A stretch of DNA of 64,000 bases from contig NZ_BPLU01000035.1 in the NCBI RefSeq assembly GCF_019656315.1, positions 1-64,000 of the forward strand, read 5' to 3'. Below the pieces are notes generated by a model. The model was not told the origin of the DNA and ran no database searches. It worked only from the letters and a program-made list of their open reading frames with translations. The stretch is from Flavobacterium sp. UMI-01 (GTDB lineage Bacteria > Bacteroidota > Bacteroidia > Flavobacteriales > Flavobacteriaceae). Positions 50,099 to 58,319 of the stretch are shown piece by piece. Positions within the stretch are counted from its first letter, which is position 1. Each line of letters starts with the position of its first letter. The translations under genes were made by a program, and so were the position numbers.

Positions 50099-50647
50099 AT
50101 GTCAGAATCTAAAGTAAAAATGGTTGCGCCTCCTGAAGGTGTTGTTGGAGAAGGTTTTTTTGCAACCAAACTAAATGATGTAGTAGGATTAGCAAGAGCA
50201 AATTCGCTTTGGCCATTGCCATTTGCCACTTCTTGTTGTGGTATCGAATTTATGGCAACCATGGCTTCGCATTATGATTTGGCTCGATTTGGTTCTGAGC
50301 GTGTGAGTTTTTCTCCACGTCAGGCTGATATGTTATTGGTAATGGGAACTATTTCTAAAAAAATGGGGCCTATTTTACGTCAAGTATATGAGCAAATGGC
50401 TGAGCCTCGTTGGGTAATTGCAGTAGGAGCTTGTGCATCTTCTGGTGGTGTTTTTGATACGTATTCGGTTTTACAAGGAATTGATAAAGTTATTCCAGTG
50501 GATGTTTACGTGCCTGGATGTCCTCCAAGACCAGAACAAATTGTAGAAGGTGTCATGAAATTACAAGAATTAGTAAAATCAGAATCGGTGCGAAGAAGAA
50601 GTTCGCCTGAATACCAAGAATTGTTAGCTTCTTATAACATTAAATAA
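50099..50647 (+). CDS. nuoB: NADH-quinone oxidoreductase subunit B
   Basis: A 182-residue peripheral-arm subunit that ligates cluster N2. The four Cys ligands show in SCCGIEF, GACASSGG and VPGCPPRP. Next gene nuoC is 5 bases on. Complex I passes electrons from NADH to quinone and pumps protons. Confidence 0.95.
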   Translation: MSESKVKMVAPPEGVVGEGFFATKLNDVVGLARANSLWPLPFATSCCGIEFMATMASHYDLARFGSERVSFSPRQADMLLVMGTISKKMGPILRQVYEQMAEPRWVIAVGACASSGGVFDTYSVLQGIDKVIPVDVYVPGCPPRPEQIVEGVMKLQELVKSESVRRRSSPEYQELLASYNIK

Positions 50648-50652
50648 TCACA

Positions 50653-51174
50653 ATGGCATTAGAAACAGCTCAAATTCAAGACAAATTAGCCGCTACTTTT
50701 AGCGATACAGCATTTGCTTTTAAGCAAGAAAGAGATATTCTTTCTGTTGAAGTTCCTGCTGATAAAATAACTGCCATTATCTTATTTTTAAAAAATGATC
50801 CTGATTTGCGGTTTCATTTTTTGACAGATTTATGCGGTGTTCATTATCCTGATAACGAATTAGACCGACAATTTGCAATTGTGTATCATTTACATAATTG
50901 GTACGAAAATACGAGAATCCGAATCAAAACATTTCTTAACGGAAATACTCCCGAAATTAAAACTGTTACCACTATATTTCCTACTGCCAACTGGATGGAA
51001 AGAGAAACCTATGATTTTTACGGTGTAAACTTCATTGGTCATCCTCAGTTAAAACGTATTTTGAATATGGATGAAATGGTTTCTTTCCCCATGCGAAAAG
51101 AATTTCCATTGGAAGACGGAGGGCGTACGGACAAAGACGATAGATTCTTTGGAAGAACGCCAAGCAATTGCTAA
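50653..51174 (+). CDS. nuoC: NADH-quinone oxidoreductase subunit C
   Basis: A 173-residue 30-kDa-type subunit of the peripheral arm. The signature ERETYDFYGVNFIGHPQLKRILNMDEM is visible. C and D are separate genes here, not fused as in some bacteria. Confidence 0.94.
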   Translation: MALETAQIQDKLAATFSDTAFAFKQERDILSVEVPADKITAIILFLKNDPDLRFHFLTDLCGVHYPDNELDRQFAIVYHLHNWYENTRIRIKTFLNGNTPEIKTVTTIFPTANWMERETYDFYGVNFIGHPQLKRILNMDEMVSFPMRKEFPLEDGGRTDKDDRFFGRTPSNC

Positions 51175-51208
51175 AAAGATACAATATATAATTTTTCACA
51201 TGCTATAA

Positions 51209-52447
51209 ATGTCAGAACTATTATTACCACCAGAGCATCGCTATGCTAAAATAATGAAAGAGAAACTAAATGAAGACGGAAGCGAGCTTTCGATTCTGAA
51301 TTTAGGGCCTACGCATCCTGCAACCCACGGTATTTTTCAAAACATTTTATTGATGGATGGAGAACGTATCTTGGAAGCTGAACCTACCATTGGATACATT
51401 CACCGTGCTTTTGAAAAAATCGCTGAAAATCGTCCGTTTTACCAAATTACGCCGCTTACAGACCGTATGAACTATTGTTCTTCTCCCATCAACAACATGG
51501 GATGGTGGATGACTTTAGAAAAATTATTAAATATTGAAGTTCCAAAAAGAGCGCAATATTTAAGAGTTATTGTAATGGAGTTGGCACGTATTACAGACCA
51601 CATCATTTGTAATTCCATTCTTGGGGTAGATACAGGAGCTTACACTGGATTTTTATATGTATTCCAATTTAGAGAGAAAGTTTATGAAATCTACGAAGAA
51701 ATTTGTGGGGCTCGTTTGACAACTAATATGGGACGTTTGGGAGGTTTTGAAAGAGACTGGACACCTAAAGCATTTGAATTATTAAACACCTTTTTAGAAG
51801 AATTTCCACCAGCTTGGAAAGAATTCGAAAACCTTTTTGAAAGAAACAGAATTTTTATTGATAGAACCGTTAATGTAGGGCCTATTAGTGCCGAAAAAGC
51901 AATGGCTTACGGATTTACAGGGCCTAACTTGCGTGCTGCAGGTGTGGATTACGATGTACGTGTCGCACAACCATACAGCTCTTATGAAGATTTTGAATTT
52001 AGTATTCCGGTTGGAAAATCAGGTGATACCTATGATCGTTTTTGTGTGCGTAATGCCGAAGTTTGGGAAAGTTTAAGCATTATTCGTCAGGCTTTGGCCA
52101 AAATGCCAGAAGGAAACGAATACCATGCTGAAGTTCCTGATTACTACTTGCCACCAAAAGAAGATGTGTACAACAATATGGAATCGTTGATTTATCACTT
52201 TAAAATTGTGATGGGTGAAGTTCCTGTTCCAGTGGCCGAAATTTACCATCCTGTGGAAGGTGGAAATGGAGAAGTAGGATTCTACTTGATTACCGATGGA
52301 AGCCGTACACCGTACCGATTGCATTTTAGAAGACCTTGTTTTATCTATTACCAAGCCTATCCAGAGATGATCAAAGGCGCTTTGTTATCAGATGCGATTG
52401 TGATTTTATCAAGTTTAAATGTAATTGCGGGAGAATTAGACGCTTAA
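51209..52447 (+). CDS. nuoD: NADH-quinone oxidoreductase subunit D
   Basis: A 412-residue 49-kDa-type subunit forming part of the quinone site with NuoB. Motifs: LGPTHPATHGIFQNILLMDGE, IGYIHRAFEK and the C-terminal VIAGELDA-type end (here NVIAGELDA). Same operon. Confidence 0.95.
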   Translation: MSELLLPPEHRYAKIMKEKLNEDGSELSILNLGPTHPATHGIFQNILLMDGERILEAEPTIGYIHRAFEKIAENRPFYQITPLTDRMNYCSSPINNMGWWMTLEKLLNIEVPKRAQYLRVIVMELARITDHIICNSILGVDTGAYTGFLYVFQFREKVYEIYEEICGARLTTNMGRLGGFERDWTPKAFELLNTFLEEFPPAWKEFENLFERNRIFIDRTVNVGPISAEKAMAYGFTGPNLRAAGVDYDVRVAQPYSSYEDFEFSIPVGKSGDTYDRFCVRNAEVWESLSIIRQALAKMPEGNEYHAEVPDYYLPPKEDVYNNMESLIYHFKIVMGEVPVPVAEIYHPVEGGNGEVGFYLITDGSRTPYRLHFRRPCFIYYQAYPEMIKGALLSDAIVILSSLNVIAGELDA

Positions 52448-52467
52448 AGATTTCAGATTTAGAAAAA

Positions 52468-52998
52468 ATGGAAAGAACACATCACAAACAAGAGATAAAC
52501 ATAACTGACGCATTGATGGCTCGCATCAATGAATTGATTTGTCATTATCCAGAAGATAAAAGAAAATCGGCTTTATTGCCTGTTTTGCACGAGGTTCAAG
52601 ATGCTCACGACAACTGGTTGAGTATTGAATTGCAAGACAGAGTAGCGGAGATTTTGAATATCAAACCAGTAGAAGTATATGAAGTGGTTACTTTTTATAC
52701 GATGTACAACCGTCGTCCTATTGGGAAATACATGTTTGAATTTTGCCAAACGTCTTCTTGTTGTTTAAGAGGTACGGAGGATTTGATGGATTATACCTGT
52801 GAAAAACTAGGTGTTGGTATTGGCGAACCTACTGCTGATGGACTTTTTGAAGTGCGTGGTGTAGAATGTTTAGGGGCTTGTGGCTATGCGCCAATGATGC
52901 AACTAGGTGATTTTTACCAAGAACATTTAACCAAAGATAAAATCGATCAGATAATTGCTGATTGTAGAGATAATAAAATAATATTACACGATAAATAA
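52468..52998 (+). CDS. nuoE: NADH-quinone oxidoreductase subunit E
   Basis: A 176-residue thioredoxin-like [2Fe-2S] subunit of the NADH module. The four ligands show as CQTSSC and CLGAC. I chose the ATG at 52468 because the longer frame lies inside nuoD. The presence of E and F marks a NADH-using enzyme. Confidence 0.94.
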   Translation: MERTHHKQEINITDALMARINELICHYPEDKRKSALLPVLHEVQDAHDNWLSIELQDRVAEILNIKPVEVYEVVTFYTMYNRRPIGKYMFEFCQTSSCCLRGTEDLMDYTCEKLGVGIGEPTADGLFEVRGVECLGACGYAPMMQLGDFYQEHLTKDKIDQIIADCRDNKIILHDK

Positions 52999-52999
52999 G

Positions 53000-54367
53000 A
53001 TGTCAAAAAAAATATTATTAGATAAAATCAACATTCCGGGAATCAAAACCTACGAAGTCTATCGTAAAGAAGGCGGTTATGCCTCTGTAGAGAAAGCTTT
53101 GAAAAAAATGACGCCTGATGAAGTGGTTGAAGAAGTAAAAAAATCGGGACTTCGTGGTCGTGGTGGTGCGGGTTTCCCTGCTGGAATGAAATGGAGTTTT
53201 ATTGACAAAAAATCAGGAAAACCAAGACATTTAGTTTGCAACGCCGATGAATCGGAGCCAGGGACTTTCAAAGATCGTTATTTGATGGAATTTATTCCGC
53301 ATTTATTGATTGAAGGAATGATTACTTCAAGTTTTGCTTTGGGAGCAAACTTATCCTATATCTACATTCGTGGAGAGTACATGTGGGTTTTCAAAATATT
53401 AGAAAGAGCCATCGCCGAAGCCAAAGCGGCAGGATGGTTAGGAAAAAATATATTAGGTTCGGGTTACGACCTAGAACTACACGTTCACTGTGGTGCTGGA
53501 GCTTACATCTGTGGTGAAGAAACGGCTTTGATTGAATCCTTAGAAGGAAAAAGAGGAAATCCTCGTATCAAACCCCCTTTCCCTGCAGTTTCAGGATTGT
53601 GGGCCAATCCTACGGTAGTAAACAATGTTGAAACTATTGCCTCTGTGCCTTGGATTGTAAACAATTCAGGAGATGATTATGCGAAAATAGGAGTAGGACG
53701 TTCTACGGGAACCAAATTAATTTCGGCTTCAGGGCATATTAAAAATCCGGGTGTTTACGAAATCGAATTGGGATTAAGTGTAGATGAATTCATGAATTCT
53801 GACGAATATTTGGGAGGAATGTATTCTGACCGACCTTTGAAAGCCTTGGTTCCAGGAGGTTCTTCTGTGCCTATTTTACCAGCGGATTTGATTTTCAAAA
53901 CAGCTAACGGTGAAGATCGTTTGATGACTTATGAATCTTTAAGTGATGGTGGTTTTGCCACTGGTTCTATGTTAGGTTCAGGAGGATTTATTGTGTATGA
54001 TGATACGGCTTGTATCGTTAGAAATACGTGGAATTTTGCTCGTTTTTACCACCACGAAAGTTGTGGTCAATGTACGCCTTGCCGTGAAGGTACAGGTTGG
54101 TTAGAAAAAGTGTTGTGGCGTATTGAAAACGGTCAAGGACGTGAAGAAGATATTGACTTGTTGTGGAGCATTCAATCTAAAATTGAAGGAAACACGATTT
54201 GTCCATTAGGTGATGCCGCATCCTGGCCAGTAGCTGCTGCGATTCGTCATTTTAGAGACGAATTTGAATATCATGTTCGTTTCCCTGAAAAAATTAAAAA
54301 TAGAAATCACTTTGTAGCTGAACCGTTTTCAAGCGTAAAGCATTTGGTGGCGAAACAAACAGTATAA
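53000..54367 (+). CDS. nuoF: NADH-quinone oxidoreductase subunit F
   Basis: A 455-residue flavoprotein subunit: FMN and NADH site RGRGGAGFPAGMKWSF, and N3 cluster CGQCTPCREGTGW with a later Cys (NTICPLGDA). Start overlaps the nuoE stop closely. Followed by a palindrome-pair spacer. Confidence 0.95.
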   Translation: MSKKILLDKINIPGIKTYEVYRKEGGYASVEKALKKMTPDEVVEEVKKSGLRGRGGAGFPAGMKWSFIDKKSGKPRHLVCNADESEPGTFKDRYLMEFIPHLLIEGMITSSFALGANLSYIYIRGEYMWVFKILERAIAEAKAAGWLGKNILGSGYDLELHVHCGAGAYICGEETALIESLEGKRGNPRIKPPFPAVSGLWANPTVVNNVETIASVPWIVNNSGDDYAKIGVGRSTGTKLISASGHIKNPGVYEIELGLSVDEFMNSDEYLGGMYSDRPLKALVPGGSSVPILPADLIFKTANGEDRLMTYESLSDGGFATGSMLGSGGFIVYDDTACIVRNTWNFARFYHHESCGQCTPCREGTGWLEKVLWRIENGQGREEDIDLLWSIQSKIEGNTICPLGDAASWPVAAAIRHFRDEFEYHVRFPEKIKNRNHFVAEPFSSVKHLVAKQTV

Positions 54368-54370
54368 TAC

Positions 54371-54467
54371 CCACCTAACCTCCCCAAGGGGGAGGAATTT
54401 TGGAGAAAGTAATAACTTAATAATTAACCCAATGACTCCCTCTCCTTTGGAGAGGGTTGGGGAGAGG
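54371..54467. repeat. Inverted pair of GC-rich palindromes between nuoF and nuoG
   Basis: Left unit: CCCACCTAA then CCTCCCC-AAG-GGGGAGG (54379-54395), reverse orientation. Right unit: CCCTCTCC-TTT-GGAGAGGG then TTGGGGAGAGG (54438-54467), forward orientation. The spacing is about 43 bases. The layout (reverse unit, spacer, forward unit) equals that around the DUF559 cassette in leuS, but with no gene inside. The AGAGGAAAAA end provides the purine-rich region before the nuoG ATG. Confidence 0.75.
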
Positions 54468-54472
54468 AAAAA

Positions 54473-55516
54473 ATGAAAGTAACAATAGACGGTCAAGAAA
54501 TTGAAGTTGAAGCAGGAACAACCATCTTGCAAGCAGCGCGTATGATTGGTGGGGAATCAGTTCCTCCAGCGATGTGTTATTACTCAAAACTAAAAGGGAG
54601 CGGTGGAAAATGCCGTTGTTGTTTGGTTGAAGTAGCTAAAGGTAGTGATGCTGACCCAAGACCGATGCCAAAATTAATGGCTTCGTGTGTGACAGGTTGT
54701 ATGGACGGCATGGAAGTGAACAGTAAAAACTCTGACCGTGTGCGTGAAGCGCGTCAATCCGTGACGGAATTTTTATTGATAAACCACCCGCTAGACTGTC
54801 CTGTATGTGACCAAGCGGGAGAATGCGATTTGCAGGATTTGAGCTTTGAGCACGGAAAATCAAAAACCCGTTTTATTGAAGAAAAAAGAACCTTTGAACC
54901 AGAAGATATCGGTCCGAACATTCAATTACACATGAACCGTTGCATTTTATGTCAACGTTGTGTGCAAGTGGCTGATCAATTGACTGACAATAGAGTACAC
55001 GGTGTAATGGACAGAGGTGATCACGCGAATATTTCGACTTGTATCTCAAAAGCGATTGACAATGAATTCTCTGGAAACATGATTGATGTGTGTCCGGTAG
55101 GAGCGTTGACTGATAAAACTTTCAGATTCAAATCGAGAGTTTGGTTCAACAAACCCTACAATGCGCACAGAGATTGCGACAAATGTTGTGGAAAAACTAC
55201 GGTTTGGATGTTTGGTAACGAAATCCAAAGAGTGACTGGTCGCAAAGACCAATACCACGAAGTAGAAGAATTCATTTGTAACGAATGCCGTTTTGATCAC
55301 AAAGACCCAGCGGATTGGGTGATTGAAGGTCCAAGAAAATTTGATAAAGATTCGGTTATCAATCAAAACAACTACACCAGAAAGTTAGAAACGGTTACTA
55401 TCAATACTGAAGAAGGTATCTTAAAAGGTAGAGAGCAAGACCGTAAAAAAATAAGTATGTCGGCTATTCCTTTGCCAAACGGAAAAGAAGAGCAAACGAA
55501 TAACTCTAATGCATAA
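54473..55516 (+). CDS. nuoG: NADH-quinone oxidoreductase subunit G, short form
   Basis: A 347-residue NuoG. The N-terminal three Fe-S regions are present: [2Fe-2S] (PAMCYYSKL, GKCRCC), the His-Cys3 set HPLDCPVCDQAGECDL, and 4Fe4S (MNRCILCQRCVQV and DVCPVGAL). The large C-terminal molybdopterin-like domain of E. coli NuoG (about 900 residues total) is absent. Short forms occur in related Bacteroidota, so it is probably natural, not a truncation. Confidence 0.9.
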   Translation: MKVTIDGQEIEVEAGTTILQAARMIGGESVPPAMCYYSKLKGSGGKCRCCLVEVAKGSDADPRPMPKLMASCVTGCMDGMEVNSKNSDRVREARQSVTEFLLINHPLDCPVCDQAGECDLQDLSFEHGKSKTRFIEEKRTFEPEDIGPNIQLHMNRCILCQRCVQVADQLTDNRVHGVMDRGDHANISTCISKAIDNEFSGNMIDVCPVGALTDKTFRFKSRVWFNKPYNAHRDCDKCCGKTTVWMFGNEIQRVTGRKDQYHEVEEFICNECRFDHKDPADWVIEGPRKFDKDSVINQNNYTRKLETVTINTEEGILKGREQDRKKISMSAIPLPNGKEEQTNNSNA

Positions 55517-55519
55517 GAA

Positions 55520-56572
55520 ATGGATACAGCAATTATTATAGAAAAAAGCATTGTTATTCTTGTTGTTTTTGCCATTACGATGGTCATGGCGATGTATTCA
55601 ACACTAGCAGAACGTAAGGTTGCGGCTTGGTTGCAAGACCGTATTGGCCCGAACAGAGCGGGTAAAGGAGGATTATTACAACCACTTGCAGATGGATTGA
55701 AATTATTCTCTAAAGAAGAATTTGAACCGAATACGCCTAATATCTTTTTGTTTTATGTAGGGCCTGCCATTGCGATGGCTACTGCGTTAATGACAAGCGC
55801 CGTAATTCCGTGGGGAGATAAATTACACGTTTTTGGTCGTGATGTAATCTTGCAAGCTACGGATATTGATGTGGCGTTGTTATACGTTTTCGGAATTATT
55901 TCATTGGGTGTTTACGGCATCATGATTGGAGGATGGGCTTCCAATAACAAGTTTTCATTGATTGGTGCGGTACGTGCGGCTTCGCAAATGGTATCTTACG
56001 AGGTAGCGATGGGATTGTCTATCATTGCTTTGTTGATGATGACTGGAACCTTGAGTTTGAAAGAAATCGCAGCACAACAATCAGGAATGAGTTGGAATGT
56101 GTTTTACCAACCTTTATCGTTCTTTATCTTTTTGATTTGTGCTTTTGCAGAAACCAATAGAACACCATTCGATTTAGCGGAATGTGAAACGGAATTGATT
56201 GGAGGATACCATACGGAGTATTCTTCGATGAAAATGGGTTTTTACTTATTTGCGGAGTATGCGAATATGTTTATTTCATCAACTATTTTGGCGGTATTGT
56301 TCTTTGGAGCTTACAACTATCCTGGAATGGAATGGGTGATTGAAAACTATGGTGTGAACATTGGAAATGTAATTGGAATTGGTGTTTTGTTTGCCAAAAT
56401 ATGTTTCTTCATCTTTTTCTATATGTGGGTAAGATGGACGATTCCAAGATTTAGATACGATCAATTGATGCATTTGGGATGGAAAATATTGATTCCGTTG
56501 TCGATATTCAATATCATCATCACTGGAATTGTGATATTGAGAGCGGAGATTGCGGTGTTCTTAGGTTTTTAG
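55520..56572 (+). CDS. nuoH: NADH-quinone oxidoreductase subunit H
   Basis: A 350-residue membrane subunit with 8 helices at the quinone-site end. Motifs: ERKVAAWLQDRIGPNRAGKGG and CAFAETNRTPFDLAECETELIGGYHTEYSSM. Starts 3 bases after nuoG. Confidence 0.95.
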   Translation: MDTAIIIEKSIVILVVFAITMVMAMYSTLAERKVAAWLQDRIGPNRAGKGGLLQPLADGLKLFSKEEFEPNTPNIFLFYVGPAIAMATALMTSAVIPWGDKLHVFGRDVILQATDIDVALLYVFGIISLGVYGIMIGGWASNNKFSLIGAVRAASQMVSYEVAMGLSIIALLMMTGTLSLKEIAAQQSGMSWNVFYQPLSFFIFLICAFAETNRTPFDLAECETELIGGYHTEYSSMKMGFYLFAEYANMFISSTILAVLFFGAYNYPGMEWVIENYGVNIGNVIGIGVLFAKICFFIFFYMWVRWTIPRFRYDQLMHLGWKILIPLSIFNIIITGIVILRAEIAVFLGF

Positions 56573-56935
56573 ATAAAACATAAAGATTTTTTTTAACCAT
56601 TAAGAAATTAAGTTTTTTAAACCATAATAAGACATTTAAGAGCGTTTAAGAAGGGAATATTTTCGGATGGTTTTGAAAATGTAATAGAACATAAAGATTT
56701 TTATAAACATATAAGACATATAAGTTTATAAAAAAATTAAATAGAAGCTTTTAGCACATAGAAGAAGTACAAGTTCATTTACGTTTTAAGCTAAAGCTTC
56801 AAATTAAAAAGAAATAGTAAATAATAGCAGAATACCCTAGCCCTGATAGCAGCGGCATCCTTGTGGGGGCTGGCCTATGGCCCCCACAAGATAGAGCGGA
56901 TAGCAGGATTAGCTACAAAAAATAAAAATTAAAAA
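56573..56935. other. 363-bp repeat-filled spacer in the nuo operon
   Basis: No coding frame. It holds an AACCATTAAGAAATTAAGTT copy (56595-56614), several AT-rich ATAAGACATATAAG-type words, and the large hairpin element at 56837-56914. nuo genes resume after it without a visible new promoter. Confidence 0.6.
56837..56914 (+). repeat. Palindromic element TAGCCCTGATAG...AGCAGGATTA
   Basis: The ends are TAGCCCTGATAG and AGCAGGATTAG. Inside, a perfect 11-bp stem CTTGTGGGGGC (56860-56870) / GCCCCCACAAG (56880-56890). A short relative with matching ends lies at 63246-63282. It belongs to a type I have seen in Flavobacterium spacers; function unknown. Confidence 0.7.
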
Positions 56936-57481
56936 ATGGCAATAGAAACCATATCCTTATCGGGAAGAAAAAAGCAAGTCTCTCACAAAGAGATGAGTTT
57001 TTTAGAACGGATGTACATCATTGCAATCTTTAAGGGATTGTGGATTACATTAAAGCATTTGTTTTCAAGAAAAGTTACGATTCAGTACCCTGAGCAGGTG
57101 CGTACGATGAGTCCTGTGTACCGTGGGCAACACCAGTTGAAACGCGATGAGCAAGGGAGAGAAAATTGTACAGCTTGTGGGTTGTGTGCGCTTTCGTGTC
57201 CTGCTGAAGCCATTACGATGAAGGCTGCGGAGCGTAAGCCGGATGAAAAACATTTGTACCGTGAGGAAAAATATGCTGAAATCTACGAAATCAATATGTT
57301 GCGTTGTATTTTTTGTGGATTGTGCGAAGAGGCTTGTCCTAAAGACGCCATTTATTTAACTACTTCGAAGGTGTTAGTTCCAGCGAGCTACGATAGGGAA
57401 GATTTCATTTTTGGTAAAGACCGTTTGGTGATGCCCTTAGATGTAGCCATGAAAAATACTCAACTTAAAAACGCTAATTAA
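56936..57481 (+). CDS. nuoI: NADH-quinone oxidoreductase subunit I
   Basis: A 181-residue ferredoxin-like subunit with two [4Fe-4S] motifs CTACGLCALSCPAEA and CIFCGLCEEACPKDA. Stop and nuoJ start overlap as TAATG. Confidence 0.95.
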   Translation: MAIETISLSGRKKQVSHKEMSFLERMYIIAIFKGLWITLKHLFSRKVTIQYPEQVRTMSPVYRGQHQLKRDEQGRENCTACGLCALSCPAEAITMKAAERKPDEKHLYREEKYAEIYEINMLRCIFCGLCEEACPKDAIYLTTSKVLVPASYDREDFIFGKDRLVMPLDVAMKNTQLKNAN

Positions 57482-57993
57482 TGTCAACAATACTTATTAT
57501 ATTTTGTGTTTTGGCGGCCATCACTTTATCGACAGCTTTTTTGACTGTTTTTAGCCGAAATCCTATACACAGTGCACTTTATCTTGTGATTTGTTTTTTC
57601 TCGATTGCAGGTCATTACTTATTATTAAATTCTCAGTTTTTAGCGATTGTACACGTGATAGTGTATTCGGGTGCGATTATGATTTTGTTCTTGTTTACGA
57701 TTATGTTGATGAATTTGAACGAAAAAAAGGAAGTGCACCGTCCGCGTGTGACTCGATTGGGTGCTATTGTGGCTTTCAGTTTGGTGTGCTTGGTATTAAT
57801 CAAAGTTTTTATTGATTCGAAACCGATTGTGGGTGAATACACCACAACAGGCGAAGATTACCAATCTATAAAAGTACTTGGAAAAGTATTGCTGAACGAA
57901 TACATGGTGCCATTTGAATTTGCTTCTATCTTATTATTAGTAGCAATGATTGGAGCTGTTTTACTATCTAAAAAACAAAAAATCGAAAAATAA
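57481..57993 (+). CDS. nuoJ: NADH-quinone oxidoreductase subunit J
   Basis: A 170-residue membrane subunit with five helices ([41 protein letters not shown] region). Overlaps nuoI and nuoK by one base each. Confidence 0.93.
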   Translation: MSTILIIFCVLAAITLSTAFLTVFSRNPIHSALYLVICFFSIAGHYLLLNSQFLAIVHVIVYSGAIMILFLFTIMLMNLNEKKEVHRPRVTRLGAIVAFSLVCLVLIKVFIDSKPIVGEYTTTGEDYQSIKVLGKVLLNEYMVPFEFASILLLVAMIGAVLLSKKQKIEK

Positions 57994-58313
57994 TGGGCAA
58001 TATATTAAACGAAATAGGTATTGAAAATTATATTTTTCTTTCAGTAATCCTTTTTTGCATTGGAATATTTGGAGTATTGTACCGCCGTAATGCTATTATT
58101 GTATTTATGTCTATCGAAATTATGTTGAATGCTGTTAACTTATTGTTTGTGGCTTTCTCTACCTATCATCAAGATGCGCAAGGGCAAATTTTTGTCTTTT
58201 TCTCTATGGCTGTTGCTGCTGCGGAGGTTGCTGTAGGATTAGCGATATTGGTTTCGATTTTCAAGAATTTAGGTTCGATAAGCATCGACAAATTAAAAAA
58301 TTTAAAAGGATAA
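57993..58313 (+). CDS. nuoK: NADH-quinone oxidoreductase subunit K
   Basis: A 106-residue three-helix subunit: [27 protein letters not shown] and a second conserved Glu in [11 protein letters not shown]. Both Glu lie in the proton path. Confidence 0.94.
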   Translation: MGNILNEIGIENYIFLSVILFCIGIFGVLYRRNAIIVFMSIEIMLNAVNLLFVAFSTYHQDAQGQIFVFFSMAVAAAEVAVGLAILVSIFKNLGSISIDKLKNLKG

Positions 58314-58319
58314 ACTATA

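Noticed and set aside
54473..55516. nuoG frameshift or truncation
   Set aside because: The downstream gene nuoH starts 3 bases after the stop, and short NuoG is known in this phylum.
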